The notes: a model not told the origin generated them from the sequence alone. A stretch of 64,000 nt of DNA from Halichoerus grypus (GCF_964656455.1 NC_135720.1:110682696-110746695), one strand, 5' to 3'; counted from the first letter of the stretch, positions 13,003 through 26,016 are shown. Program-made: numbers and translations.

Positions 13003-13082
13003 AAGAAAAGAAAAGAAGAGAGAGAGAAAGAAAGAGAGAGAGAGAGGGAGGGAGGAAGGGGAAGGAGAAGGGAGAAAGAAAG
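13003..13082. repeat. (GA/GAAA) purine tract
   Basis: About 80 nt with almost only A and G on the plus strand (GAAAAGAAAAGAAGAGAGAG, then GGGAGGGAGGAAGGGGAAGG). Confidence 0.95.
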
Positions 13083-13487
13083 ATGTTACATTGAGCGAGA
13101 TATGACAGAGCTAGGTCCTATCAAGCCTAGTAAATTGCTAACAGGTTAAAAAACAGAAGAGAGGTTGTTTAACATAGAGGAAACAACCAAGAGAAAAACT
13201 CAACTGACATGACTTTGGTCTTCCATTTTTTCCTTACCCCACCATGCACCCAAAAATCATTTGGGAAAGCCACTATTTAATAAGAACAAGAAATATCAGC
13301 TAGAGGAATCTGATAGAAATGCAACTGGAACCCCTCATTTCTGTTATTAAGTCAGAGGGAAAATAACAGAAATATGGAAAGCAAACATTGTTCATTCAGG
13401 AGGAAACCTTAAGTAAATCTTAGAAATAAGTGTGAGGCAGCTGACTAGAATGAATCAGTAGATTTAGTCATTTTAGAAGAGCTTGGC

Positions 13488-13671
13488 GGGCGCCTGGGTG
13501 GCTCAGTTGGTTAAGCGACTGCCTTCAGCTCAGGTCATGATCCTGGAGTCCCAGCATCAAGTCCCGCATCAGGCTCCCTGCTCGGCAGGGAGTCTGCTTC
13601 TCCCTCTGACCCTCCCCCCTCTCAGGCTTTCTCTCTCTCAAATAAATAAATAAAATCTTTAAAAAAAAAAA
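13488..13671 (+). mobile_element. CAN-SINE, 'GATCCTGGAGTC' subfamily
   Basis: GGCGCCTGGGTGGCTCAGTT, TCCTGGAGTCCCAGC and GACCCTCCCCCCTCTCAGG. Flanked by AGAAGAGCTTGGC on both sides (13,475-13,487 and 13,672-13,684). Confidence 0.96.
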
Positions 13672-14867
13672 AGAAGAGCTTGGCAACATGAGGAAGTGTG
13701 CCCAAAAACTTTTCACCCAGCCATCAGCAACAAATTTAGAATATGTTTATCATGTTACTCAGAAGGCAGTCAAATACACAAGTATCAAAAGCAAAAATTT
13801 AATTTCAATTCAATTAGTGAGACACTTGGCCAACCCAGAACTCATTCCCTCACACGGATACACAGAACAACATCTCTTTCCTTTACAACTGTACTTGAGT
13901 GTATACAACAGGGGGCTGTATATTAATTACAGTAAATAAGTGCTGGGCTTAGAAAAAGTCATATAACCTAAGGCCTACATTATGGATTCAACTTACAAAG
14001 ACTGCAAAAGTACTGTTTTATGTAAAGTATCTGATAGTGGGAGGAGTACAGACTAAAAATTACACTCAAATGGAAGCTAGAAGACATTCCTGACGCAGGC
14101 TGGACGTTACCACTCAGATCTCTGTGAACAAAACACCTTTACTGAAATCACAAACCACACATCACCCATCCAAATTTTCAATGCAGATCATCACAGAAAG
14201 ACTGAGGAGGAATGAATGAGAGTCCTAGACCAAGGCATATTTAGTGTTGTTGTTGTTTTGTTTTGTTTTTTTTAAATAACTGGGCATTTCCATTTCAACT
14301 ACCTGATATTTGAGTCAAGATCTTGAACCTTCCGGGTCCCATGAAAGAAAAAGCTCTTTTTTCCCTTTGCTTCTTTTCCTCCTTCTATTCTTACTAGGAC
14401 CTGCACCCCCACCTTACACATGCCTTAATGCAGGTCCAACTTGTAAAGGTCAAGGAGCGAATGATTTCTTTGGGAGTCTTCCAGCATAACAGATAACATG
14501 TAAGGAATGGCCCATGTGAGGTCATCATGAACGTTTTTCAAGACCACTGACTCAAGACACCGTGATGTCCAGACCCCTGGCTCCAGGGCATAAGTGGCTT
14601 CTGGCAGGCACCTGAGCACTCACCTTTGTTTTGACCAAATCCCAGATGCCTGAGGGGACCAGTATAGCAGATCACTGTCCTCGATAAAAACCCCAGACCC
14701 CAAGCAAAGATGTGGCCTGCCTGCACCACTCATCCTCAGTGCTGGGGTACAAGGTAATACTTGCCACAGAACCAAATTCTTTCAATACTAAATCACTGGC
14801 ACGGGCTCCTCTGGCCTCTCATGAGGTACACCAGAAGAAATTGGCTGGAACCTTGGCAGAAAAATTC

Positions 14868-14990
14868 GTGACTTTTAATTTTTACATTATTTCAAACTTT
14901 CAAAAACTGTAAGAATGGTACAAGGAACTGCCACATACATTTTACCCAGATCCATAAATGCTCACATTTTCTTAACATGGAAAATCTGAA
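14868..14990 (-). mobile_element. Probable old LINE-1 3' UTR scrap
   Basis: AAGAATGGTACAAGGAACTG, CATACATTTTACCCAGATCC and CTCACATTTTCTTAACATGG resemble the reversed 3' region of L1M elements. Diverged; the family is uncertain. Confidence 0.5.
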
Positions 14991-15368
14991 ACAGTTTTTA
15001 AAAAATTTCTGACCTGTATGTTTTTTCCTTCTGGAAATGACTTTACATTCTAATAAGTCCTATTAACTTCTCTCACTTTAATGATACTAAATCAATTCAA
15101 TAACCACAAGGGAATTTGACTGTTTCACTGAGCAAGAACTTACTAACCAAGGTTCTCATCAAACAGTTTTCCTCAGATATTCACAAAGTAACTCCCAAAT
15201 TACTGAATTCAGGTAGGGAAAAGACAGAAAAAAATTATGAATTAATCAGAGCAAATTTCAGTAACTACTAGACCAATTTCCTCCCACATCTTGTTATTCT
15301 GAGCACGTTATTCATTACTCCGACAGCTACAGTATATTTGATTCACTAATACACCTTTCTCTTGCTAA

Positions 15369-15388
15369 AACAAACAAACAAACAAAAC
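15369..15388. repeat. (CAAA)n short tandem repeat
   Basis: ACAAACAAACAAACAAAAC, about five units. Confidence 0.9.
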
Positions 15389-16689
15389 TCCAAATACCAT
15401 ACAGTTTGTTTAACTGCACTGAAATACATCTTTAAGAATTTTAGGGGTAGGATTTCAAATATCCCCAAATTACTAGATACCCTTTGGTGTGTTTCAAAAA
15501 CAGGGCTAGAATAAATTTTCTCATCACTTTGGTCTGATGAGAAAATACAAGACAGTACACAGTCCTGGGAATGAGAGTACTCTAGGGTAGTATGCCACGT
15601 TGCTCACTCACTGTCCCAATTTTCACTATTAAAAGATGTAAAACCTCCCTCTCAGTAACTGTTAGCTGTCCTTCCTGCTTATTGTTCCCATGGAACAGCA
15701 CAGACCAAATATAACTGTCACCCTATGCCCACATTAATGCCCAGCTTCATGCCTCCTACTGATCCTCAGCCAGACAGTCTGCCTTCACCCTTCCAAAGGA
15801 GGAGTCTCTGCATCTAGTTTGTGCCACCCCAAGTCTCCATCCTGTCTGGCTTGATGAATACAGAATATCCTGCCAATGGTTAGGCCTAGCGCTATTAGTC
15901 CCTTCAGAGAACATTCTTTTCCATCCTTTCTAAACCCTCTCACCCACCCAGGAACCTACCTCATTCTACATCCTCTGCATAACAGTAAAATTTGTTTTTC
16001 TTTTTAACCTCTAATGAGAATTCTAGAGACAGCCCATTAAGCCCCAATTTCTTGTCAAAGGAACAATTCTAGTTCTGTGATAATTTGCAGAATACAAATT
16101 ACTAACCCAAGCTGATCACAGGAAAAGTTATTTTTCAGCTCTAACATTCAATTTCTCCCACTCAGATATTTTAGTTGGTGCTCTCCTGCCAACAGGACAA
16201 TTGTTTCAGAGAATTAATGCTGCAGTTTATATATACTAGCAAGAATACCAAAATAAGAGGATTAAGATAGTATAATATGGTCATTAAGAAAATTCACTTG
16301 GGAGCCCAAGCTGAAGGAGAACAGTATCCTACATTGGGAGAGGGAAAATTGGGAACTGTTTGGAATGGGAAGTCAGTTTTTCCTTCCCAAGAAGGAAAAG
16401 CAGGGCATCCATTCAGGGGAGAAGGTAGTGATAGAGATAGAAGACTGGTAAGACACAGAGAAACTGCTCACTTAATATATGTATTAAGAACAATGGAAGC
16501 CAAGTTTCTCACAGTGACAGAAGGAGATTAGAAAATAAGGAAGAAAATTAGAATGAATCCTGTGGTATTAGACTGGAACTGGACTTATATGAATTCATAA
16601 TTTTCAACATAAAGATATCAATAAATATAGAGGTAAATGTGTATGTATACACTAAGATGACATAGGTGCAACAACATTCCAACAGAAAT

Positions 16690-17590
16690 ATGCACACTAA
16701 TGACCCAGATCTTGTCTTCTGCATACTATTTTCCACTAAAAAGAATGAAAGTTCCTTGGAGAAATGACTATTTCAGGACTGGAGCCAGGAAGGTGCAAAA
16801 TGAGCCTGGAGGATCTTGTACCAGAAAGCAAGAAAAATCTCAAGAGTATTTTGTCAAGGGATATGTCAAAAAAGACATCAACCTGAAGGGGCTCTCACTG
16901 GCCAAATCTGGGACAATGTGGACATCAAAATACATAACGGTAGTAATAGATTATAACCAACTGAACAAAGTAGGATCTATGAGTCCATACAGATACAAAT
17001 TTAATGAATAATAAACAGAGTCACAGAGATGGAATATTTACATAGTTGTAAAGCACCTTTCCACAAAACATTTATTAATTACAAAAGTGAGAAGAGTAAC
17101 TTTACAGTAATGAAGCCCAACAGATAATACCTCAATAAAGCAGTCAAAGTGGTCATCATTAGTAATGGGTAAAACTGAAATTGTATGACACATGACAGGG
17201 TACAATGAGATGAACACACTTCTGTGATATTCCTCCAAAAGTACATAACCTAAATCAAGAGGAAATAATAGATAAAACCAAATCAAGAGACATGATACAA
17301 AACAACTGCCTTATAATCTCCAAAAGTGCCAAGTTCACAAAAGTCCAAAAAGACTGAGGAACTGTTTCACAAGGAAATAAACAGAATTATGGGGATATAT
17401 GCTGCACAAGACATCACTGGGATAACTGGCAAACTTAAATGCAGTCTGAGGACTAGATAATAGCAATGTATCAATGTATCAAAATGTTCTTGTTTTCAGA
17501 AAATAAACACTAAAATATTTGGAAGTGATGGAGCCTCAGGTTAGCAATTTAGCCTCAAATGGTTCTAGGGGGAAAAAAAAGTTATTTGTA
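16690..17590 (+). mobile_element. Possible ancient L1M/L1ME-type fragment
   Basis: Phrases such as ATCACTGGGATAACTGGCAA, GGACTAGATAATAGCAATGT, ATCAATGTATCAAAATGTTC and GTTTTCAGAAAATAAACACT resemble an old mammalian LINE-1 3' region. The upstream part (a 103-codon open stretch at 16,700-17,011) is not recognised as a protein. Assignment from memory only. Confidence 0.4.
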
Positions 17591-17639
17591 ATTTTCTCTT
17601 AAGGTGAAAAAAGAAAGAAAACTTACTTAGGAGTCTGTC

Positions 17640-17845
17640 AAATCTAGTTTCAAAATCAGGTTCAGCCACTTGCAAACTAAATGGCTTTAGACAAGTTGCT
17701 TGATCTCTGTAAATCTTGTTTGCTCATTTAATAAATGGAGATCAATCTCATAATCTTTGGTGAGAATTAAGTGAGATATGTTTATAAAAAACCTTAGCAT
17801 AATGCCTGGCACTTAGCACGTGCTCACTGACCATTTATACTTTCT
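17640..17845 (+). mobile_element. MIR SINE
   Basis: CAGCCACTTGCAAACTAAAT, GACAAGTTGCTTGATCTCTG, AATTAAGTGAGATATG and TAATGCCTGGCACTTAGCAC follow the MIR consensus order. Confidence 0.88.
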
Positions 17846-17849
17846 CAGA

Positions 17850-18524
17850 AGACAAAATCTGATAGATAATGCTTGGTTCCCCCTAAAATACTTGGAAGAG
17901 AATCCCAATCCTAGCTACATCTAGCATTTTGCAGACTTTTGGTTGTCAACCACAGTTGCTATTTGTAAAACTTGCTGTTTGCAATTCTGTACCACAAATA
18001 CTTGGTCTGTCACCGCTTTTGCATAGAAGGAAAACATAAACAACAAGCTCCTTCTATCTATAGTTCCCCATTTGTCCACAAGCACACAGCCTGGTTTGAG
18101 GCTGTACTTTAAGGGGATCTTTAAGTCACCGCCAGTGACGGTTCCACCTCAGCCCACAAGGTAATAGTCCTCAGCAGCGTACTCTTATCCACTTGGCAAG
18201 ACAATGATTTGTCCAAGACAATGCATGCTTACCTGGTCTTCTCAGAATAGAGTTCTCTTACTTCTAAGGTTAAGAACAACTTAGAGAACTGCACAGCTGA
18301 AAGGAAAAGAGCAACAACTCTTAACACCTGGGAAGGGGTGAAATAACAATCAGATAAGGAAGGCATTCCAGAGGCCTCAGACGTCCCTCGTACACTGTCC
18401 AGGTCAAGAAACGGGTCTGAACTGCTAGCTACTAAATGTGGTAAGAATGGTTCTGTTTTGTTCCCCACCTATACCTTGGTGCACACATATTCTGCCTTCT
18501 ATGAGACTGTCCATACACACTAAG
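17850..18524. other. Single-copy intronic DNA
   Basis: Nothing recognised; slightly more CpG near 18,010-18,180 (CACCGCTTTT, CACCGCCAGTGACGGTTCC). Confidence 0.5.
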
Positions 18525-18632
18525 ACAGTGCTACTCAAAGTACAGTCCATGGAATAGTGACACTCTGCAAAGTATTAACGGCCTACAATGAGATCAGCAG
18601 AAATATTAAGGGTGAGAATTTAGAAAATTTTA
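18525..18632 (+). mobile_element. Possible hAT-Charlie (MER5-like) fragment
   Basis: ACAGTGCTACTCAAAGTACA followed by GTCCATGGA resembles the start of MER5-type elements; the rest is too diverged. A SINE begins at 18,633. Confidence 0.4.
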
Positions 18633-18810
18633 GGGGCACCTGGTGGCTCAGTCAGTTAAGCATCCAACTCTTGATTTTGGCTCAGGTCATGATCTCAGGG
18701 TCATGGGATCGAGCCCCACATCAGGCTCTGCACTCAGCATGGAGTCTGCTTCAGATTCTCTCTTTCCTTCTGCTCCTCCCCCTCAATAAAAAATAAATCT
18801 TTTTAAAAAA
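18633..18810 (+). mobile_element. CAN-SINE, older subtype
   Basis: Head reads GGGGCACCTGGTGGCTCAGT, then ATCCAACTCTTGATTTTGGC and GATCTCAGGGTCATGGGATC, a diverged older pattern also found outside arctoids. A-rich end; no clear duplication. Confidence 0.92.
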
Positions 18811-18971
18811 TAAGACTTATTGTATGTCTTTATGGTTGTTTTTTTTTAATCTAGTAATTCATTTTTATTGTATTTTACAAATATACCGGATTGTGACAGG
18901 TTGAGGAAAATAACTGGTTTTTCATCACAGACAGTCTGGAAAGTATTATCACTGAGATTTTTATATCCTAA

Positions 18972-19205
18972 GTTTATACACAATAAACTAACATTTATTA
19001 AGCACTTACTACATGTCAGGTACTATTTGCCTTACACACAATACTTTATTAAATCTTCACAGCAAGCTAAGTTCTATCCCTACCCTCATTTTCCAGATGA
19101 GAAAATTAAAGTGCTGTACAACTTGGTATAATTTGCTCAAGTACCAGAGTACATATGTCTGACTTCTGAACTTAAGTCCTTAACTCCTAAGCCATAGACT
19201 ATTGA
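18972..19205 (-). mobile_element. MIR SINE
   Basis: Reverse order: TTTATTAAGCACTTACTACA, TGTCAGGTACTA, TTATTAAATCTTCACAGC, TTTTCCAGATGAGAAAATTA, CTTAACTCCTAAGCCATAGA. Confidence 0.85.
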
Positions 19206-19769
19206 AAATAATACAAAGTAGGGTAATAAAATGGTCAACTTACTCAGAAATGATGGGAGAAAAGAATTCTTGAATCCACAATGGACCAGTTGGCATTCAA
19301 TGAACATGGGTATTTTGGCCTAGACTTCATTATGTGTAAGAGAGAAAGCAATGCACTTTATCTGCCCCAAGTAAACACAGTGGGTGGTTGCAAGAACACA
19401 AATATATAACAGGGAATCAACAGCAGGATGTGGGTCACTGTCAGAAATGAAAGCTGGATGACTGTCTCTCTCAGGGGCTGTACAGTCACTGATATTATAC
19501 ATGCTTCTGCTTTCTTCTCTCTGTCAGAGCTTACCCTGCTTCAACCTGCACACAACCTAAGATGATCCAATCCAAGTTTACCTGACCATCTCCAGCTTAA
19601 AATTTCCCTTTGCATTTCTCAGAAGTTCACATTTCTCCCATGAATTACACAGGTCAGAGGTTAAGGATTGGCTACCTCATGAATCGGGCATCCCTTCCAG
19701 TCCAGTAGCTTGGGATGGCAGTCAAAAGGCACAGAACCTGGGCGAATCCATTTAAAATAGCTAGGGGTA

Positions 19770-19981
19770 GGGCGCCTGGGTGGCTCAGCCGTTAAGCATC
19801 TCCTTCGGCTCAGGTCATGATCCCAGGCTCCTGGGATAGAGTCCTGCATCAGGCTCCTTGCTCAGCAGGGAGCCTGCTTCTCCCCTTCTCCCTCTGCCTG
19901 CCGATCCCCCGCTTGTGCACACGTACTCTCTTTCTCTCTCACTCTCTGATGAATAAATAAAATCTTAAAAAAAAAAAAAAA
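19770..19981 (+). mobile_element. CAN-SINE (SINEC)
   Basis: GGGCGCCTGGGTGGCTCAGC head, CCTGGGATAGAGTCC core, CT-rich body and A15 tail. No convincing target-site duplication. Confidence 0.95.
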
Positions 19982-20939
19982 GATGTAGAAAGAAGTTTAA
20001 TATATGAAACACCAGTCAAATGAAAAAGTTGACAATTCTTCAACAAAAGTAGGATTAGTAAGATAATAGACTTCATAATTGAGATCTTGAAAATAGTACA
20101 GGAAAATATGCAGGTATGTATCCACCTTATGTACCTTACATTACTGGTTAATCCTACTGCAGTATGATAGAGTACTATATCCAATAGAGAAATCCTGGAT
20201 AGAAAGGTATGACACCCAAATTAATAGAACAACATTAAGTTCTAGGGTCAGAGGGAAATAAAGCAGAAAGTCAAAAAAAGAATGGACTAGGGAAGGCTTC
20301 CATATTCATACCAGACTAGAAACCTTCACAGAAGAAGCTTTTGTTATTGCTGGTGAAACAGGGAGGAAACCTAAGAACTAGAAAGCAACTGTGACCTTAA
20401 TTTTTATAAAGAAAGGGGAAGGGGGCTTTCAGGACAGATGACCATCATTTAATATGGAAATCAATATAAATTTTAATAAGAGTAGTCTCTGTAGCTAAAT
20501 GAATCAACAAATAAGTAAATGTGGCAGCCTTTTCTAAACTTCTAAATAATGAGAAGGTATGCACATCAGAAGGTAGCTACAAGGTTCTGGGATGGTTGTC
20601 CGAGTATCAGCAGTGTGGTACAAACAGAGGATGTAACTCATGGTGAGCAGTTCTGCAAAAAGAAGGAAGTTGCGATGATCAGGCAAATGTCCTGATGGCC
20701 CTTCCCATTACTTCCGCTGAGAGTGGAGGGCGGACATGAATGCGTGCTGGCAACAGAGACCTGAAATGTTTGTCACACTAAACATGTGGCATGCAAGGAT
20801 ATAACACTTGGGGTTTCAAGATTCACTATGTGTTACCAATTATTTTGCTAAGTATGAATTTGAACTGTGTTACTGGACAGCTGTGCAGGCATGAATTACT
20901 TGGTTGATCAGTAAGCCCAAGCAAATCAGCTCAGTGTGG

Positions 20940-21040
20940 TCTAACAATGTTTATTTAACACAGTGTCTCAAATAATTCTCACAATTTGGAAAGGTAGGGT
21001 ATTATCACCCACAATCGACAGCTAAGAAAAAGATATGCTA
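20940..21040 (-). mobile_element. MIR SINE fragment
   Basis: CACAGTGTCTCAAATAATTC, GGTAGGGTATTATCACCCAC resemble the reversed MIR core. Short and diverged. Confidence 0.55.
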
Positions 21041-21668
21041 TTACTGGTATCTCAAAGGTTTCAAAACATATCTCCCACAAATTTCAAGGGTCTACTATTC
21101 TATTTCAACATTTACGCCTGATCTCCCCAGCAGACTTTGAGAGTAGGGACTACATATACACTTCTCCCTACAAGTGCTCAATGTAAAGCAATAAACATAG
21201 CAGATATTCAAGAAAATTATCTTTTGAATAAATGTAATTTATTTCCATATAGCACTTCTTTTCAAGTTTCAGAAGCCCAGGTTTTAAGTGTTCTCAGAAG
21301 GACAGAGTTTAACAATTCCTCCTTAGAAGGAAACAGTTTAAGTTTAAATTAGAAGCCTAAAGAACTTACCTCTACTTGATGATCTCAATTTAATTCTGGG
21401 TCTAGAAGGTAAAATTTATCCCAATTTAATAGAAAGATTTTCAAAGTACAGATAAAACCAGGAAGCAGCTCCAGAAAATGCTCATTTATATAAAGCAACA
21501 ACCACAAGGATAAGGTCTTTTAGTAGGGTGTGTGAAGAGCATTCACATCAAATTCTTAACATATATTTCACAATTTCTGTAAAATCACTGCCATTTCTAT
21601 CCATAATATGCAACCATATTATTCAAACGGACATGGTAAAACAACACAGATGAAATACCACCACAACC

Positions 21669-21865
21669 GGGGTGCCTGGGTGGCTCAGTCATTAAGCGTC
21701 TGCCTTCGGCTCAGGTCATGATCCCGGGGTCCTGGGATCGAGCCCCACATCGGGCTCCCTGCTCAGCGGGAAGCCTGCTTCTCCCTCTCCCATTCCCCCT
21801 GCTTGTGTTCCCTCTCTCACTGTGTCTCTCTCAAATAAGTAAATAAAATCTTAAAAAAAAAAAAA
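21669..21865 (+). mobile_element. CAN-SINE (SINEC), recent type
   Basis: GGGGTGCCTGGGTGGCTCAG, TCCTGGGATCGAGCCCCAC and CCCCCTGCTTGTGTTCCC. Perfect 16-bp duplication AAATACCACCACAACC at 21,653-21,668 and 21,866-21,881. Confidence 0.97.
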
Positions 21866-22681
21866 AAATACCACCACAACCAACAGAAAATACATGGTTT
21901 GTTAACTGCTTAAAACTATTTTTTTAAATCTGTTTTAACACTGTGCACATAACTATAGCAGGGCAGAATTCACAGATCTGAAGCCATCTATTGCATTCCG
22001 ATGCTAACATTTCTATCTTGATGAAGTCAAGCTAAATGAATCCACAGGAAACCACCACTACTGTGGAGAAACTACACTAATAACTTGGAAACATTTTCTG
22101 TTGCTGCACATTAATGTCACATAGCTAGACTGAAGCCTGATTTATGAATCACTGAACGGTGTTAGGTTATATGTTGCATTATTTTGGTTAAAACTACAGC
22201 ATGAAGCAAAGCCCTGCATCTAAGAGAATTCTGAAAGTGAAATGGGCTGCCAAGAACACCACACCTCAGCACTCACTATCCCATTTCTACTCATCACAGA
22301 CTTAGCTCTTTAGTTCTTCAGCAAGTTACTACATATGGGTACTGAACCTGAAGACAACTGGTGCTAAAAACTGCGGCAGGTTTGGGCTAAGCTAAGACTC
22401 AGGCTTCACTTTGCAAATAAAATTAATAAGGGCTAATCACCTTAAAGCTTGGAAAAGACATAAAGCAAACTTAGGAGAGAAATTCACACCTACCTCTATT
22501 GAAATTTATCTTTCCAAAATAAAAGCAATAAAAATGTAAGCTACATTTGCCCATCTGGGGGGACTTGAAAAGCCAGACAAGGCTTTTCAAAAGTCTAAGT
22601 GTGAAAAAAGAGCTGATGTACATTTATCCAAAATTTTATTGTTAGAACCATGTCAGCTTAACTTTTCCTAAATAAAAATCT

Positions 22682-22890
22682 GAGGCACCTGGGTGGCTCA
22701 GTTGGTTAAGCATCCAATTCTTGGGTTTTGGCTCAGGTTGTGATCTCAGCATCCTGAGATGGAGCCCCCAGCTGGGCTCCACACTCAGTGGGGAGTCTGC
22801 TTAGAGTCTCTCCCTCTGACCCTCCCTCCCCCCAACTGCTCATGTGCATTCTCTAAAATAAATAAATATTTTTAAATAAATAAATAAATA
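22682..22890 (+). mobile_element. CAN-SINE, older subtype
   Basis: GAGGCACCTGGGTGGCTCAG, ATCCAATTCTTGGG, TGTGATCTCAGCATCCTGAG; an A/T-rich simple tail (TAAA)n. No clear duplication. Confidence 0.92.
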
Positions 22891-24003
22891 CCAAATCAAG
22901 TGTTCAGCATCTTGGATCAAGTACTTAGCTTCCAGGATTAATTAGAGTGAAGACAGTGGTATAGCATTATAAAAATAATCTCATTTACATATAATGGCTT
23001 AGAGCAGATCTAAAGCAATTTTTTAATCTTATTTTTATACTGAAAATGTATAGATCTGAAGAGGCATAAACGAAGAATAAAGACAAATAACAAAACAATA
23101 TTTTATGGCTAATTTTCTGTCCACAGCAATATTATAAATTCTTCCCTCCAGGAAAAAAAAAAAAAAAAATCAAAATTTAATTCTGCTTTCTATCACACTG
23201 ATCCAGTCCAATCTCCCTACCTGATTTATGTACAAGATTTCTGGACTAAATAAAGTGAAGCAAACTGTAGACTGTAAACATCCTATATGTCACATATATA
23301 GCATGTGTGAGTTTTCTCCAAAGGCATACAAATAAATTATTCCACTAGGAATATTTACCAGACCTTTTGTTGCCTTTCCTTGTAATTTCAGTCCAGGGCT
23401 GCAATGCAGCTAACATAGAAGAGCAAAGTTTCCTAGAATAGATCACATTTCCTTGACAACAACTACAGGTAGAATTCTACCATACTACTTAAGGTAGAAC
23501 CGACAACTCTTTTTTCATTATATTTATTTTCTTTTTTCAGCTTTATTAAGGTCTAATTGACAAAAAATGTACACACTTAAGATGTTACAATGTGATGGTT
23601 TGATATATGTATACATGGTGAAATGATTACCACAATCAAGCTAATTAACAACACATCACCTCACATAGTTACAATTTTTGTAGGTGGCAAGAGCATTCAG
23701 GATCTACTGTCTTAACAAATTTCAAGTATACAATATAGTATTAACTGTAGATACCATACTGTACACTAGATCCCAGAATTTATTCCTCTTATAACTGAAA
23801 GCTTGTACCCTTTAACCAATACCTCCTATTTCCTCCACCTCTCAAACCCCCTTCTGTGAGTTTGACTTTTTATATTCTACAAGTGAGATCATACAGTATT
23901 TGCATTTCTCTGTCTGGCTTATTTCACTTAGCATAATGTCCTTCAGATTCATCCATGTTGTCACAAATGGCAAGTTTCCTTCTTTTTTATGACTGAGCAA
24001 TAT

Positions 24004-24006
24004 TGT

Positions 24007-24051
<45 letters not shown>

Positions 24052-24066
24052 CGAGAGAGAGAGAGA
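24004..24066. repeat. (GT)n-(GA)n compound microsatellite in LINE-1
   Basis: GTGTGTATGTGTGTGTGTGT followed by a GA run with one CG interruption. It lies in a reversed LINE-1 3' UTR. Confidence 0.96.
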
Positions 24067-24879
24067 TTTTCTTTATCTGTTCACCCACTGACAGACCCTT
24101 AGGTTGTTTCCATATCTTATTCACTACAGTGAATAATACTATGATGAACATGGGAGTGCAGGTAGCTCAGATACTGATTTATGTCCTTTGGATATATATA
24201 CAGTAGTGGAACTGCTGAACATATGGTAGTTCTACTTTAAATCTTTTGAGGACCTTCTTGAATACTTTCCATCATGACTGTACAAATTTACATTCCCACC
24301 AACATTGTACAAGTGTTCCCTTTCCTCCACATCTTTGCCAACACTGGTTATATTTTGTCTTTTTGATAACAGTCAATCTGACAGATATGAGGTGGTATCT
24401 CATTGTGATTTTGATTAGCACGGGCCTGATGATTAGTGATATTGGGTACCTTTTCATATACCTGTTGGCCATTTATATGTTTTCTTTGCAAAAATATTTG
24501 CCCATTTTTAAATTTGGATTTTTTGCTACTGAGTTATAGGAGTTCCTTACAAATTTTGGATATTAGCACCTTATAGATATATGATTTGCAAATATTTTCT
24601 TCCATTCCATAGACTGCCATTTTATTCGTTTCTTTTGCTATGCAGAGCATTTTAGTTTAACATAGTCCCAACTTGTTTACTTTTGCTTCCGTTGCCTGTG
24701 CTTTTGGTGTCATATCCAAAAATCCACTGCCAAGACCAGTGTCAAGGAACTTGTTTCCTATGTTTTCTTCTAGGAGTTTTAAAGTTTCAGGTCTTACAGT
24801 TAAGTCTGTAATCTATTTTGAGTTAATTTTTGTGTATGGAATGAATTTGCATGTGGCTCTCCAATTTTAAGTTTTGTTG

Positions 24880-25043
24880 TTTTTTTTTTTTTTATTTTAT
24901 TTATTTATTTGACAGAGAGTACAAGCAGGGGGAGCGGCAGGGAGAAGGAGAAGCAGGCCCCCACTGAGCAGAGAGTCTGACGTGTGGCTCGATCCCAGGA
25001 CACTGGGATGATGACCTAAGCCAACTGAGTCACCCAGGCTCCC
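24880..25043 (-). mobile_element. CAN-SINE (SINEC) inside LINE-1
   Basis: Reverse copy: T15, GATCCCAGGACACTGGG and GTCACCCAGGCTCCC. Part of the head is deleted. Flanked by CTCTCCAATTTT (24,857-24,868 and 25,044-25,055), which splits a minus-strand LINE-1. Confidence 0.93.
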
Positions 25044-25569
25044 CTCTCCAATTTTCACAACACCATTTACTGAAGAGACTATCCATTCCTTATTGTATAT
25101 TCTTGGCACCCTTGCAAAGACTAGTTGACTGTACATGCATGAGCTTACTTCTGGGCACACTATTCTTTTCCATTATTCTATGAGGCTGTTTTTATGCTAA
25201 TACTATACTGTTTTGATTATTACAGCTTTGTAATATAGTTTAAAATCAGGAAGTGTAATGCCTCCAGCTTTGTTCTTTCTCAAGATTTATTTGGCTATTT
25301 GTGAAAAATGCCATTGGAATTTTGGTAAGAATTGCACTGAATCTGTAGATCACTTTGGATAGTATGAACATTTTACAAGATTAATTCTTCCAATCAATGA
25401 AAATATTCAGTTACACATCTTCTATCTTTTATCAATGTCTACAGTTTTCAGTTCTTATTTGTTTATTTTAAATCTAAGCAACAATTCTTCCACACCACCT
25501 TCTAGTTTCAAGATACTGAAGTCACATTTTCTGCTTGAATAAAAACAAATCTAAACCACATTTGTCAAT

Positions 25570-25775
25570 ACACTTTATTACTACTGTGTCCAATAAGAAA
25601 GTTACATGTATAAAGGTTTATAGTTTACTAAGTACCTTGCAAATTTATTTGATCCTTAAAAATCCCTATAAGGCAGGTTTATCACCATCCTCACCAAACA
25701 AAAGAGCAAAGTGAGACTCAAAGAAATTGAAGTCGTTTGTTCAAGGCCACACAATGAACAAAAGGAGTTAGAAAC
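25570..25775 (-). mobile_element. MIR SINE
   Basis: Reverse order: TACTAAGTACCTTGCAAATT, GATCCTTAAAAATCCCTATA, AAGAGCAAAGTGAGACTCAA, TTCAAGGCCACACAATGAAC. Confidence 0.85.
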
Positions 25776-25788
25776 CAATGAAAAAACT

Positions 25789-25979
25789 TTTTTTGAGAGA
25801 AGAGAATGCACGCATGCATGGGGGAGGGGGAGCGGGGCAGAGTGAGAGGGAGAATCTCAAACAGGCTCCACACCCAGCACAGATCCCCATGCAGGGCTTG
25901 ATCTCACAACCCTGAGATCATGACCTGAGCTGAAATCAAGAGTTAGATGCTTGACCAACTGAGCCACCCAGGCGTTCCT
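25789..25979 (-). mobile_element. CAN-SINE, older subtype
   Basis: Reverse copy: GATCTCACAACCCTGAGATC, AAATCAAGAGTTAGATGC and GAGCCACCCAGGCG. Flanked by CAATGAAAAAACT / CAATGAAAAAGCT. Confidence 0.92.
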
Positions 25980-26016
25980 CAATGAAAAAGCTTTTGGTGC
26001 CAAGTCCAGAGCATTT

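Larger units (their letters stand above)
13690..16689. other. Single-copy intronic DNA
   Basis: No exon found. Contains an old L1 scrap at 14,868 and GTTTTGTTTTG repeats near 14,260. 15,660-16,010 is C/T-rich and may be an unrecognised old repeat. Confidence 0.5.
19206..23532. other. Single-copy intronic DNA between three SINEs
   Basis: Outside the SINEs at 19,770, 21,669 and 22,682 and a short MIR near 20,940, no exon, promoter or repeat is recognised. Confidence 0.5.
23533..25470 (-). mobile_element. LINE-1 3' half (ORF2 C-terminus and 3' UTR)
   Basis: Reads 3' to 5' on the plus strand: CAGCTTTATTAAGGTCTAAT, CTTAGCATAATGTCCTTCAG, TTCCCACCAACATTGTACAA. The minus-strand frame at 24,272-24,472 contains a CWWECK motif typical of the L1 ORF2 C-terminus. 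A GT/GA microsatellite and one SINE are inserted. Mammalian-wide L1MA-like age inferred. Confidence 0.88.

Noticed and set aside
16700..17011. 103-codon plus-strand open frame as a coding exon
   Set aside because: No recognised domain, and the region looks like an old LINE fragment; no flanking splice sites were convincing.
24272..24472. Host gene exon with the CWWECK motif
   Set aside because: The motif is that of the LINE-1 ORF2 C-terminus and the flanks are LINE-1.
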